This document shows positions 37,195 through 45,654 of a DNA stretch of 64,000 nt, in pieces. Origin of the DNA: Actinomyces sp. Marseille-P3109. Its GTDB lineage: Bacteria; Actinomycetota; Actinomycetes; Actinomycetales; Actinomycetaceae. The DNA lies in contig NZ_OOHN01000008.1 in NCBI RefSeq assembly GCF_900323545.1, forward strand, positions 1,355,144 to 1,419,143, written 5' to 3'. The position numbers were made by a program, and so were the translations under genes. The notes beneath the pieces are model-generated. The model searched no databases and had not been told where the DNA came from. It saw only the letters and a list, made by a program, of their open reading frames with translations. Numbering within the stretch: the first letter of the stretch is position 1; each line of letters opens with the position of its first letter.

Positions 37195-38346
37195 ATGACC
37201 CACCGCATGATTTTCAACCAGACCGGCTACTTCGGCAGGGGCGCCATCGCCCACATCGCCCCCGAGATCACCCGCCGGGGCCTGTCCAAGGCCTTCATCG
37301 TCACCGATCCCGTCCTGGCCGACAACGGCACCGCGACCCGCATCACCGACCTGCTCGATCAGGCCGGCATCGGCTGGGAGATCTTCTCCGACGTCGCCCC
37401 CAACCCGCCGATCGAGAAGGTCCAGGCCGGCCTGGCCGCCTTCCGTGCCTCGGGCACCGACGTGCTCATCGGTCTGGGTGGAGGCTCGCCCCAGGACACG
37501 TGCAAGGCGATCTCGGTCATCGCCACCAACCCCGACTTCGAGGACGTGCTGAGCCTGGAGGGCCTGTCCCCCACCACCAGGCCGGGCGTGCCGATCATCG
37601 GCGTGCCCACCACCGCGGGCACGGCCAGCGAGACCACCATCAACTACGTCATCACCGACACCGCCAAGCAGCGCAAGTTCGTGTGCGTCGATCCCCACGA
37701 CATCCCGGTCCTGGCCATCGTGGACCCCGACCTCATGGACGGCATGCCCCGCTCGCTCAAGGTCGCCACCGGGCTGGACGCCCTCACCCACGCCATCGAG
37801 GGCTACATCACACCGGGCGCGTGGGAGCTCTCCGACGCCCTGTGCCTGCGCTCGATCCAGATGATCGCGGCGAACCTGCGCGCCGCGGCCGACGGGGACG
37901 CCGACGCCGTCGAGCAGATGGGGCTGGCCGCCTACATCAACGGCATGGCCTACTCCAACGTCGGGCTCGGCCTGGTCCACGGTATGGCCCACCCGCTGGG
38001 CGGGCGCTACAACGCCCCGCACGGGGTGGCCAACGGGATCCTGCTGGCCCCTGTCATGGCCTTCAACGCCGAGTACACCGGGGAGAAGTACCGCGACATC
38101 GCCGAGGCCTTCGGGGTCTCCGGTGCCCGGACGATGCCGCTTGACGAGGCACGCGCCGCAGCCGTGGAGGCCGTCGCCCAACTGACGCGGGACCTGGGCA
38201 ACCCCACGCGGATCTCCGAGGTCGGGGTGGGACCCGACGGCATCGAGGCCCTGACCGACGATGCCTTCGCCGACGTGTGCACGCCGGGAAACCCGCGCCC
38301 CGCGACCCGCGAGGACATCAAGGCGCTCTACACCTCACTGCTGTAA
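37195..38346 (+). CDS. fucO: Iron-containing alcohol dehydrogenase, lactaldehyde reductase-like
   Basis: The 383-residue protein is a group III (iron-dependent) alcohol dehydrogenase closest in pattern to FucO, which interconverts L-lactaldehyde and 1,2-propanediol with NAD(H). Visible motifs are MIFNQTGYFGRGA at the N-terminus, IGLGGGSPQDTCKAI (NAD site), GVPTTAGTASETT, and the iron ligands in ATGLDALTHAIEGY, GLVHGMAHPLGG and NAPHGVANGILL. ATG 37195 has AGGAG about 9 nt upstream. It lies on the opposite strand between rpsO and pnp, which are normally adjacent, so it looks inserted. FucO itself is likely but other short-chain diols or alcohols are possible. Confidence 0.85.
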   Translation: MTHRMIFNQTGYFGRGAIAHIAPEITRRGLSKAFIVTDPVLADNGTATRITDLLDQAGIGWEIFSDVAPNPPIEKVQAGLAAFRASGTDVLIGLGGGSPQDTCKAISVIATNPDFEDVLSLEGLSPTTRPGVPIIGVPTTAGTASETTINYVITDTAKQRKFVCVDPHDIPVLAIVDPDLMDGMPRSLKVATGLDALTHAIEGYITPGAWELSDALCLRSIQMIAANLRAAADGDADAVEQMGLAAYINGMAYSNVGLGLVHGMAHPLGGRYNAPHGVANGILLAPVMAFNAEYTGEKYRDIAEAFGVSGARTMPLDEARAAAVEAVAQLTRDLGNPTRISEVGVGPDGIEALTDDAFADVCTPGNPRPATREDIKALYTSLL

Positions 38347-38381
38347 TCGCGCCCAGGAGAGGTGAAGGCTCTCCTCGACAC

Positions 38382-38426
38382 GCCGTGCGGCCCGACCCCC
38401 GTTTCCGGGGAGCCGGGCCGCACGGC
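38382..38426. terminator. Bidirectional terminator between fucO and rpsO
   Basis: GCCGTGCGGCCCG (38382-38394) pairs perfectly with CGGGCCGCACGGC (38414-38426), with an inner CCCC/GGGG extension. It lies between the convergent fucO (+) and rpsO (-) stops and is symmetrical, so it can serve both. No U-tract is present. Confidence 0.75.
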
Positions 38427-38444
38427 TCGCGGCTGCCAGCGCGC

Positions 38445-38714
38445 TCAGCGGCGGATGCCGAGGCGGGCGATGAGGGCACGGTAGCGCTCGATGTCCTCCT
38501 TCATGAGGTAGTCGAGGAGGCGACGGCGCTTACCGATGAGCAGGTAGAGGCCACGACGCGAGTGGTGGTCGTGGGTGTGGCCCTTGAAGTGCTCGGTGAG
38601 GTTGGAGATGCGCTCCGTGAGGATGGCGACCTGAACCTCCGGGGAGCCCGTGTCACCCTCGTGGGTGGCGTACTCGGCGATGATCTCTTGCTTGCGCTCG
38701 GGGCTAACCGACAT
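38445..38714 (-). CDS. rpsO: 30S ribosomal protein S15
   Basis: S15 is a primary 16S rRNA-binding protein of the small subunit platform. The 89-residue protein has the exact family length and motifs: [56 protein letters not shown] and [11 protein letters not shown] 38714 follows GAAGGAG. ribF lies 220 bp upstream on the same strand. That gap has a CTGTGC/GCACAG hairpin at 38839-38856 that may mark the end of ribF or an rpsO leader. Confidence 0.98.
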   Translation of the reverse strand: MSVSPERKQEIIAEYATHEGDTGSPEVQVAILTERISNLTEHFKGHTHDHHSRRGLYLLIGKRRRLLDYLMKEDIERYRALIARLGIRR

Positions 38715-38838
38715 GCGGACTCCTTCGGGTCTCGTTGCACGGAGCGCCGGGGCAGGTTCTCCCGGGCATGAGGTATCCGTGGCCGATCGACGGCCCGCCA
38801 ACCCTACCAGCGCCACCGCCCGCCGATCACTCCGGATG

Positions 38839-38856
38839 CTGTGCGAATCGGCACAG
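38839..38856. terminator. Small hairpin between ribF and rpsO
   Basis: CTGTGC and GCACAG flank a 6-nt loop (18 bases in all), about 80 bp past the ribF stop and 125 bp before rpsO. It is either a weak terminator or part of an rpsO leader; no poly-U follows. Confidence 0.3.
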
Positions 38857-38934
38857 TTCCGCGGCAGAACCGGGATACGACGGCGCCGCTCCGACGGCAA
38901 GCACACCCCAGAGGCTCCAGCTCGACGGCCAGGG

Positions 38935-39960
38935 CTACTGGGCGGTGACGTCCTCCGGGCGGATCGGATCGGGGACCGGGACGCCCAGGATCCGGGCGGT
39001 GTCCTCGATGTCGGCGCGCATCTGGACCAGGAGCGGCTCCAATCCGTCGAAGGCGAGCATGGGGCGCAGGCGCTCGACGAGCTCAATCCCGACCTCCTCG
39101 CCGTAGAGGTTGAGGTCGGCTCGCCCCAGGACGTGGGCCTCGACCGTGCGCTGGGGCACGTCGTCAAAGGTGGGGTTGGTGCCGATGGAGATCGCGGCCG
39201 GCAGCCGTTGTCCGCCCCCGTCGGCGCCGCTGCCGCGCACCAGCCAGCCGGCGTAGACGCCGTCGGGCGGCACGACTCCGGCGGTGGCCGCCTCCAGGTT
39301 GGCGGTGGGGAACCCGAGCTCGCGCCCGCGGCGCAGACCCCGCACGACGACCCCGCGCAGGCGGTGGGGACGGCCCAGGACCTGGCTGGCCTGCCCCATG
39401 TTCCCGTCCTTGAGGCACTGGCGGATCCAGGTCGACGACCAGCGCCTGCCCTCGTCCGAGCGGATCTTGGAGATGATCTCCACCTTGAAGCCGTCACCCC
39501 GACCAATCTGCTCCAACGTGGCGGCGTCGCCGGAGTTGCGGCACCCGAAGCGCACATCGTCGCCGACGACAACCGCGCGAGCCCCGAGAAGCTCCTCCAG
39601 CCAGGTGCGCACGAAGTCCTGCGGGCTCTGGGAGGCGAAGTCGAGGGTGTAGGTGATGACCAGGACCGCATCGAGACCGAGGTCCTTGAGGGAGGCCAGA
39701 CGGTCGGTCAGGGAGGTGATGAGGGGCAGATCCACCTCCGGCTGATGGACACTGCGGGGATGCGGGTCGAAGGTGACCGCAACAGCCAGAGGCCGCTTGC
39801 CGTCGCAGGCGAGCTCGTGGGAGAGCTCGACGACACGCCCCAGGACCGCTTGGTGTCCGCGGTGGACGCCGTCGAAGATCCCCATGGTGACCACGGAACC
39901 CACTCCACCCGGCGCGCTCAGGCTCGCTGGCACCTGCTCGGCGCCGTACCAGACCTCCAC
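38935..39960 (-). CDS. ribF: Bifunctional riboflavin kinase / FAD synthetase
   Basis: RibF makes FMN from riboflavin and then FAD. In the 341-residue protein the N-terminal FAD synthetase half has [15 protein letters not shown] (nucleotidyl-transferase HxGH), [22 protein letters not shown] and SSTWIRQCL. The riboflavin kinase half (from about residue 195) has [19 protein letters not shown] and GTNPTFD. It starts at GTG 39960. The order truB ... ribF-rpsO is conserved, but here an ABC transporter and a Cys-rich gene lie between truB and ribF. Confidence 0.96.
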   Translation of the reverse strand: MEVWYGAEQVPASLSAPGGVGSVVTMGIFDGVHRGHQAVLGRVVELSHELACDGKRPLAVAVTFDPHPRSVHQPEVDLPLITSLTDRLASLKDLGLDAVLVITYTLDFASQSPQDFVRTWLEELLGARAVVVGDDVRFGCRNSGDAATLEQIGRGDGFKVEIISKIRSDEGRRWSSTWIRQCLKDGNMGQASQVLGRPHRLRGVVVRGLRRGRELGFPTANLEAATAGVVPPDGVYAGWLVRGSGADGGGQRLPAAISIGTNPTFDDVPQRTVEAHVLGRADLNLYGEEVGIELVERLRPMLAFDGLEPLLVQMRADIEDTARILGVPVPDPIRPEDVTAQ

Positions 39961-40126
39961 TGCCGATATCCCTGCTCTCGTCTCCTCGCGGGACGCATCG
40001 CGTCCCTACCTGCGTCCTTATCCGCACGCTCCCGACCTGCACAGACAGGTCGGGGAAGGCTGCTTGTGCGGGACAACCCTGCCACGGTCGCGCCTTCGGG
40101 CGCGACCTCATCGCCGCAGACACGCC

Positions 40127-40155
40127 TTGACGCAAACCGACCGTCAGTCTATTCT
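40127..40155 (+). promoter_or_regulatory. Sigma-70-type promoter of the ABC transporter operon
   Basis: TTGACG (40127-40132), a 17-bp spacer and TATTCT (40150-40155) form a good housekeeping promoter, about 95 nt before the permease start. A palindromic site fills the spacer and a second one follows the expected start of transcription. The rest of the 290-bp ribF-permease gap shows nothing else. Confidence 0.7.
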
Positions 40156-40176
40156 CGGTATCGACCGACGGTCGGT
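40136..40176. promoter_or_regulatory. Two TetR-like operators on the ABC transporter promoter
   Basis: ACCGAC-G-GTCGGT at 40164-40176 is a perfect odd palindrome. ACCGAC-C-GTCAGT at 40136-40148 is the same site with one mismatch and lies exactly in the -35/-10 spacer. The centres are 28 bp apart. This is the layout of repression by a dimeric TetR-type protein, yet no TetR gene is beside it. Confidence 0.65.
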
Positions 40177-40250
40177 TCACCTCGAAACCGATCCCGTGAC
40201 CGAGAAAGAGACACAGAGACCGGAGAGAAAGACTCAAGGAGGCCGCTGCC

Positions 40251-42578
40251 ATGCTGACGCGACTTCTCAAGGCCGACCTGGCGCGCGGCGCCATCGTGGC
40301 CACCACCCTGACGGCACTCATCGCCCTGGCGGCCACGCTGATGTCGGCCGGGACGTCCCTGGTCGTGGACAGCCTTGCCGCGACAAGCCGGCTGTCCACC
40401 CAGGCCAAGTTGCCGGACCTGGTCCAGATGCACACCGGGACGGTGGACTTCGAGGCCGTCGACCAGTGGGCCGCGGCACGCAGCGACATCGCCGACCACC
40501 AGGTGATCAAGACCCTGCCGGTACCGCGCCAAGAACTCACGATCAACGGCCGCAACCAAAGCGAGTCCTACAACGAGCCCGCCTTCGTCACCTCCCCCAA
40601 GAGCTTCGACCTGCTGCTCGATGATCAAGGCAACCCCGTGGACCCGAGGCCGGGCGAGGTGGTTCTGCCGATCCACTACCGGGCGATCGAGGACGCCAAC
40701 GTCGACGTCGGCGACACCGTCACCGTGAGCACCTCCGGCAAGCCGATGACGCTGAAGGTGGTGGGCTTCGCCAGGGACGCGCAGATGAATGCCGCCATGA
40801 TCCCCTCCAAGCGACTGGTGATCTCATCAGAGGACTTCTCCACCCTGGAGCAGCAGATCGCCGAGCCCGAGTACCTCATCGAGTTCATCCTGGCAGACGG
40901 CGCCCACTCCGGAACCGTCATCAACAGCTACAAGGAGGCGGGCCTGCCCAGCAACGGCCAGGACCTCAGCGCCTCGATGATGGAGCTCGCGAATTCCCTG
41001 AACACCATGCTCATTGTAGCCGTGGCCCTCGTGGTGGCGATCGTGCTGGCCGTGGTCGCCATGCTCGCCCTGCGCTACACGGTGCTGGCAGCCATCGAGG
41101 CGGATCTGGCTCAGATCGCCGTGCTCAAGGCCATCGGAGCGCCTCAGAGCCGGATACGCCGCCTCTACGTGCTCAAGTACCTGGTCCTGTCAGCGGTGGG
41201 AGCAATCGTTGGCTACGCGGCGGGCCAGCCCCTGGCGGCACAGCTGGAGGCCCCCACGACTCTCTACCTGGGCACACCGCCCAGGACCATCTGGAGCGTG
41301 GGGATCCCCATCCTCGCGGTGCTGGTTCTGGCCGCGGTCATCGTCGGCTTCACGTGGCTGTCCCTGCGACGCATCGGGCGCATCTCGGCGATCGAGGCCC
41401 TGCGCAGCGGCACCAGCGCCTCTCTGCGCCCGCGTCGCCAGCGGTGGAGGCTCAGCGGCATGCGTCGTCTTCCGGTCCAGGTATGGCTCGGCGCACGCGA
41501 GGCGCTGCGCCCCTCCAACGCGCTGCTGCTCGGCGTCCTGGCGCTGTGCACCGTCACCATGGTACTGCCGATGAACGTCTCCACGACGCTGAGCGATCCA
41601 CGGATCGCCACCTACCTGGGAACCGGCCAGGCGGATCTGCGCATCGACGTGCGCACCGGGGTCCAGGACCTTGCCACCGTCGAGGAGGCGGTCGACTCCG
41701 ACCCCCGTGTCACCCGGCACACCACGATACTGCGCCGCAGCTACAAGATGTCTACGAGCAGAGGCGGCTGGGAGCCGGTGATCATCGATATCGGGAACCA
41801 TGAGGCCTTCCCCATGAAGTACATCTCCGGGCGCGGTCCCACCACGGACGACGAGGTCTCCCTGTCCTACAGCCAGGCCGAGGCCACGGGCGCCAAGGAG
41901 GGATCCACGGTCACCGTGCAGACCGCCGGCGGGGACAAGGACCTCACGGTCACGGGCGTCTACCAGGACATCACCAACAACGGGAAGACCGCCAAGGCCA
42001 CCTTCGACGACGGTGCCCCCGCGCTGTGGCAGATCATCTACGCCGATGCCCACTCCACGGACCAGGCCAGCGCCTTCGCCCGTGACCTGAACGAGAAGTA
42101 CCCGGGCATCCAGGCGATCGGCATGAGCCAGTACGCCTCCCAGTTCTTCGGGGCCACCGGCTCCCAGGTTCACCGCATCACCATGATGGCCTGCGTCATC
42201 GCACTGGGACTGTCCTTCCTCATCACCGTCCTGTTCACCGTCCTGATCGTGTCGAGGGAAAGGCCCCAGCTGGGCGTTCTCCTCGCACTGGGCTGCACCA
42301 GGGGCGCCGTCGCCCGTCAGTACCTCATCCGTTTCAGCGTCCTGGCCCTGACCGGTATCGCCCTGGGGCTCCTGGGCACCTTCACATTGGGAGGCTCCGC
42401 GATCGGAGCGGTCATGTCCTCACGCGGAGCACCCGATCTTCAGCTTCTACCCAACCTGTGGCTAGTGGGACTGGTCCTGCCGGGCGCGCTACTGGCCACC
42501 GTCATCGGCGCAGTTGCCCTGGCACTCAGGCGCCTACACACCATGCCCCTGTCCACGACTCTGACCACCGGCGAATGA
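40251..42578 (+). CDS. ABC transporter permease, FtsX/MacB-type
   Basis: The 775-residue membrane protein is a two-module FtsX-like permease. A first membrane helix lies near residue 15-40, followed by an extracytoplasmic domain to about 250. Three helices come next (around 255-285, 305-325, 350-375; ALVVAIVLAVVAMLALRYTV is the first). A second module has its own large domain and helices near 645-670, 700-720 and 740-765. ATG 40251 follows AAGGAGG. It forms an operon with the ATPase 10 bp downstream. Such permeases usually move peptides, lipids or drugs outward; the cargo is unknown. Confidence 0.9.
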   Translation: MLTRLLKADLARGAIVATTLTALIALAATLMSAGTSLVVDSLAATSRLSTQAKLPDLVQMHTGTVDFEAVDQWAAARSDIADHQVIKTLPVPRQELTINGRNQSESYNEPAFVTSPKSFDLLLDDQGNPVDPRPGEVVLPIHYRAIEDANVDVGDTVTVSTSGKPMTLKVVGFARDAQMNAAMIPSKRLVISSEDFSTLEQQIAEPEYLIEFILADGAHSGTVINSYKEAGLPSNGQDLSASMMELANSLNTMLIVAVALVVAIVLAVVAMLALRYTVLAAIEADLAQIAVLKAIGAPQSRIRRLYVLKYLVLSAVGAIVGYAAGQPLAAQLEAPTTLYLGTPPRTIWSVGIPILAVLVLAAVIVGFTWLSLRRIGRISAIEALRSGTSASLRPRRQRWRLSGMRRLPVQVWLGAREALRPSNALLLGVLALCTVTMVLPMNVSTTLSDPRIATYLGTGQADLRIDVRTGVQDLATVEEAVDSDPRVTRHTTILRRSYKMSTSRGGWEPVIIDIGNHEAFPMKYISGRGPTTDDEVSLSYSQAEATGAKEGSTVTVQTAGGDKDLTVTGVYQDITNNGKTAKATFDDGAPALWQIIYADAHSTDQASAFARDLNEKYPGIQAIGMSQYASQFFGATGSQVHRITMMACVIALGLSFLITVLFTVLIVSRERPQLGVLLALGCTRGAVARQYLIRFSVLALTGIALGLLGTFTLGGSAIGAVMSSRGAPDLQLLPNLWLVGLVLPGALLATVIGAVALALRRLHTMPLSTTLTTGE

Positions 42579-42588
42579 GAGAGAAACG

Positions 42589-43395
42589 ATGAGCACCTCG
42601 ATCCCCACCAACGCCCACCCGGACACTGCGAGCACGACGCCGGCCGAGGCCACAGGTCCCGCCCTGCGTGCCCGGGGCCTGTCGAAGAGCTACCAGAGCC
42701 CCGTTCTGACGGACCTGGATCTGGACATCGAGCAAGGGCAGTTCGTCGCCATCATGGGCCCCTCCGGGTCCGGGAAGTCGACGCTTCTGCACTGCCTGAG
42801 CGGAATGGACCGCCCCACCGACGGCTCAGTACTCCTGGGAGACACCGAGATGACCACCCTGAGCGAGAAGGAGCTGGCGGCGCTACGGCTGACGCGCTTC
42901 GGTTTCGTCTTCCAGCAGGCTCATCTCATGACGACTCTGTGCCTGTTGGACAACATCGTCCTACCCGGGTTCCTGGCGGGTCTGCGTCCGCGCCCCGAGG
43001 TGACGGCGCGAGGACAGGAGCTCATGAAGCGCATGGGGATCGCTGAGCTGGCCGCCAGCGGCGTCACCGAGGTCTCCGGCGGCCAGCTCCAGCGGGCAGG
43101 CATCTGCAGGGCGCTGATCAACGACCCCGGGATCGTCTTCGCCGACGAACCCACAGGGGCGCTCAACTCGGCGACAGCACTGCAGATCCTCGACCTGCTC
43201 GGCGAGGTGAACGCCTCAGGGACGAACCTCGTCATGGTCACCCATGACGCCCAGGTGGCCGCCCGGGCCGATCGGGTCCTGGTACTCGTGGACGGCCGGA
43301 TCGAGGAGGACCTCTCTCTGGGCCGTTACCAGGAGACGGAGGCTCCCTCACGCCTGGTCACGGTCACCGAGGCCCTCCAACGCCGCAGCGTGTGA
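42589..43395 (+). CDS. ABC transporter ATP-binding protein (LolD/MacB type)
   Basis: The 268-residue ATPase partners the upstream FtsX-like permease. It has Walker A GPSGSGKST, the Q-loop FQQAHLMTTL, signature VSGGQLQRAGI, Walker B IVFADEPTGALNS and the H-loop MVTHD. LRLTRFGFVFQ is typical of the MacB/LolD subfamily. The Leu-rich signature reads VSGGQLQ where VSGGQQQ is commoner. There are about 25 extra residues at each end. Transcription probably comes from the operator-controlled promoter upstream of the permease. Confidence 0.93.
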   Translation: MSTSIPTNAHPDTASTTPAEATGPALRARGLSKSYQSPVLTDLDLDIEQGQFVAIMGPSGSGKSTLLHCLSGMDRPTDGSVLLGDTEMTTLSEKELAALRLTRFGFVFQQAHLMTTLCLLDNIVLPGFLAGLRPRPEVTARGQELMKRMGIAELAASGVTEVSGGQLQRAGICRALINDPGIVFADEPTGALNSATALQILDLLGEVNASGTNLVMVTHDAQVAARADRVLVLVDGRIEEDLSLGRYQETEAPSRLVTVTEALQRRSV

Positions 43396-43406
43396 CGGCA
43401 GCGGGC

Positions 43407-43712
43407 TCAGTGGCCGCCACAGCCACAACCGCCGCCGTTCGAGGCGGACGCGGAGACGTCACGCAGGCCCAGCAGGTTGCCGGCCTTGTGTCCCGGGGCG
43501 ACGCCCTGCGGGGCCGCCGCCCCCAGCGCAGTCGTCACCGCTGTGGCGACTGCGACGGCATCCACGTCCTCCGGGGAGGTCTGCACGGGCTGGGACCGGT
43601 AGCCCTCGCCCAGGGGTTGGGCAACCGCGGGAGCGGTCGCCCGCTCGTCCTGCTCACTCCGCTTGCCGTGACCGCCGCATCCGCAGCTGCACCCACCGGT
43701 CTGGCTCATCAT
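43407..43712 (-). CDS. Small Cys-rich protein with mirrored CGCGGH ends
   Basis: I do not recognise a family. The 101-residue protein has the N-terminal motif GGCSCGCGGH (residues 6-15) and ends in GGGCGCGGH. The middle is an Ala/Val-rich acidic segment without cysteine and no membrane helix is evident. Clustered Cys/His at both ends suggests metal or cluster binding or redox chemistry, which is inference only. GGAGAC precedes the double ATG. It follows truB by 72 bp in the same direction, so it may be cotranscribed, and it converges on the ABC ATPase gene with an 11-bp gap. Confidence 0.75.
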   Translation of the reverse strand: MMSQTGGCSCGCGGHGKRSEQDERATAPAVAQPLGEGYRSQPVQTSPEDVDAVAVATAVTTALGAAAPQGVAPGHKAGNLLGLRDVSASASNGGGCGCGGH

Positions 43713-43738
43713 GTCTCCTCAGAAAAGGCACTCATCAT
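43709..43738 (-). CDS. Nine-codon leader ORF coupled to the Cys-rich gene
   Basis: The minus strand reads ATG ATG AGT GCC TTT TCT GAG GAG ACA TGA (MMSAFSEET). Its stop overlaps the start of the Cys-rich gene (ATGATG shared as TGATG). The two start regions are near-identical 16-bp direct repeats (43705-43720 and 43731-43746, one mismatch), so it arose by local duplication. Translation is possible but unproven. Confidence 0.35.
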   Translation of the reverse strand: MMSAFSEET

Positions 43739-43784
43739 GTCTGCTCACGCCGGACGAGCCGGCGGCTCGTGTCCGGACTCGTTC

Positions 43785-44936
43785 TCAGGCCGGGTCGAGG
43801 ACCAGAACCGGACGCGCGCGCGAGCCTTGATGCCCCAACAGTGCCACGAGCCGTCCGTCGGGGGCGAATCCGGCCACGACGCGCCGCCCCGGGGCCCCCT
43901 TGGAGGCCACCGTACCCGACTGGCCCTCGGGCGCCTCGGTCCGCTCCAGGACCGCGGCGTCGAGCGGTTGGCCGTAGCGCAGTGCGCGAGCCTCCTCTTC
44001 TGTGAGGGCCAGCTGCTCGAAGCAGCGCCGGGCCACCTCCTCCAACGGGATCGTCGCCAGGCCTTTCGGGTGGGGGGAGGCGGCGTCGGCCTGGGTCCGT
44101 TCCGACAGGGTGGCGAGAGTATGGGCCTCGTCCACGACGAAGGGGCCGACGCCGGTGCGCCGCAGCGCGGTCAGGTGTGCGCCGCACCCCAGGGACTGAC
44201 CCAGGTCCCGGGCCAGGGCTCGCACGTAGGTGCCCGACGAGCAGGAGACCACGACATCGAGATCCACGACCTGGACCTCGCCTCCGGCTCCGTCCGCCTC
44301 GGCGCCCGTTGAGACATCCGCTGCCGCAGCACTGGCGAGGTCGACACCTACCTGACAGGGCTCTCCTGTCAGGCGCAGCTCGTGGATAGAGACGGGCCTG
44401 GCCTCCAGCTCGATGTCCTGGCCGTCGCGGACCCGCTTGTAGGCGCGCACACCGTCGACCTTGATGGCCGAGACGGCGCTGGGCACCTGCTGGATCCGTC
44501 CGGTCAGGCCCGCCAGCGCCTTCCGCAGGCGCTCCTCGGTCAGGTCGTCCGTCCGGCAGCCGTGGGCCGTGGTGACCTCGCCCTCGGCGTCCTCGGTGGT
44601 GGTCTCCACCCCGAGGCGGATGGTGGCCTCGTAGGTCTTGTCCGCTCCCACCAGATAGGTGAGGAACCGGGTGGCGCGCCCAATCCCCAGGGCCAGCAGG
44701 CCGGTGGCCATGGGGTCGAGGGTGCCGGCGTGGCCCACCTTGCGGGTGGCGGCCAGGCGCCGGGTGGCACCGACGACGTCATGGCTGGTCAGCCCCTGGG
44801 GCTTGTCCACCAGGAGGATCCCGTCGGAGGCCGGGACGGCTCCGCGAGCGACCTCGAGACGGCGCCGACGCCCACGGTGGTGGTCGCTCTCGTGACCGGC
44901 CCGCGCCACCGGCTCAGCCTGCTTGGAGACGTTCAC
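43785..44936 (-). CDS. truB: tRNA pseudouridine(55) synthase
   Basis: TruB isomerises U55 in the T-loop of tRNAs. The 383-residue protein has [17 protein letters not shown], the catalytic-Asp motif [47 protein letters not shown] and [17 protein letters not shown]-terminal PUA-like part includes [16 protein letters not shown]. An Ala/Asp-rich insertion is present around residues 215-235. GTG 44936 overlaps the rbfA stop (GTGA), and the first ~35 residues are a basic extension. Confidence 0.96.
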   Translation of the reverse strand: MNVSKQAEPVARAGHESDHHRGRRRRLEVARGAVPASDGILLVDKPQGLTSHDVVGATRRLAATRKVGHAGTLDPMATGLLALGIGRATRFLTYLVGADKTYEATIRLGVETTTEDAEGEVTTAHGCRTDDLTEERLRKALAGLTGRIQQVPSAVSAIKVDGVRAYKRVRDGQDIELEARPVSIHELRLTGEPCQVGVDLASAAAADVSTGAEADGAGGEVQVVDLDVVVSCSSGTYVRALARDLGQSLGCGAHLTALRRTGVGPFVVDEAHTLATLSERTQADAASPHPKGLATIPLEEVARRCFEQLALTEEEARALRYGQPLDAAVLERTEAPEGQSGTVASKGAPGRRVVAGFAPDGRLVALLGHQGSRARPVLVLDPA

Positions 44937-45457
44937 AGGACCTCGGCGTCCCGAGCCGGGCCCTGATCGGTCGTCTGCTCGTCATCCTCGCCGGCCTCGA
45001 CCGGCTCCGTGCCGTCATCGCCGACCTCTGTCGCGTCCTCATCGTCGTGACGGTAGGGGTCGGCCTCGCCCGCATAGGTGGCGCCCTCGGCGGCTTTGGC
45101 GATCTGGGCGTCGCGCACCCGGGCCTGCGCCAGGGCGTCCTCGAGGGTCTTGGCGGTGGTGGGCAGGGCATCGAGCTGGAAGGTCAGCGACGGGGTCAGA
45201 CGGATCCCCAGGGCCTTGCCGACCTCGGAGCGGATGAGGCCCTTGGCCGAGCGCAGGGCCCTGGCCGTCTCCTCGCGCTCCTCATCACTGCCGTAGACGG
45301 TGTAGAAGATGGTCGCCTGCTGGAGGTCCCCGGTGACGCGGACGTCGGTGACGGTGACGAAGCCCAGGCGCGGGTCCTTGATGCGCCCCTGAAGGAGACG
45401 GGCGACGGTCTCATGAATGCGGTCGGCGACCTTGCGGGCGCGGGCGGCGTCGGCCAT
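44933..45457 (-). CDS. rbfA: Ribosome-binding factor A
   Basis: RbfA is a KH-fold factor needed for 30S maturation and cold adaptation. The 174-residue protein has [47 protein letters not shown] and [14 protein letters not shown]. The last ~60 residues form an acidic disordered tail ([14 protein letters not shown]...). ATG 45457 has AAGGAGT upstream. The usual partner infB lies 7 kb away because the redox island is between them. Confidence 0.96.
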   Translation of the reverse strand: MADAARARKVADRIHETVARLLQGRIKDPRLGFVTVTDVRVTGDLQQATIFYTVYGSDEEREETARALRSAKGLIRSEVGKALGIRLTPSLTFQLDALPTTAKTLEDALAQARVRDAQIAKAAEGATYAGEADPYRHDDEDATEVGDDGTEPVEAGEDDEQTTDQGPARDAEVL

Positions 45458-45654
45458 GGTGGGACTCCTTCACGTGCGGGGGCCGGGTCTGTGAGGCCCG
45501 GGGCTGAGCGATCGGGACCGATCGGCGCGCCGTCCTCGTCCGCTGAAGAGCGAGCCCTTCCGAGGCGGTCCAGTGCGCCTCACTATGCTACGTGGAGCGG
45601 CGACGCGGTCACCGCCGCCATCCCCGAGCGCGAACGGATCAGGAACAAATCACA

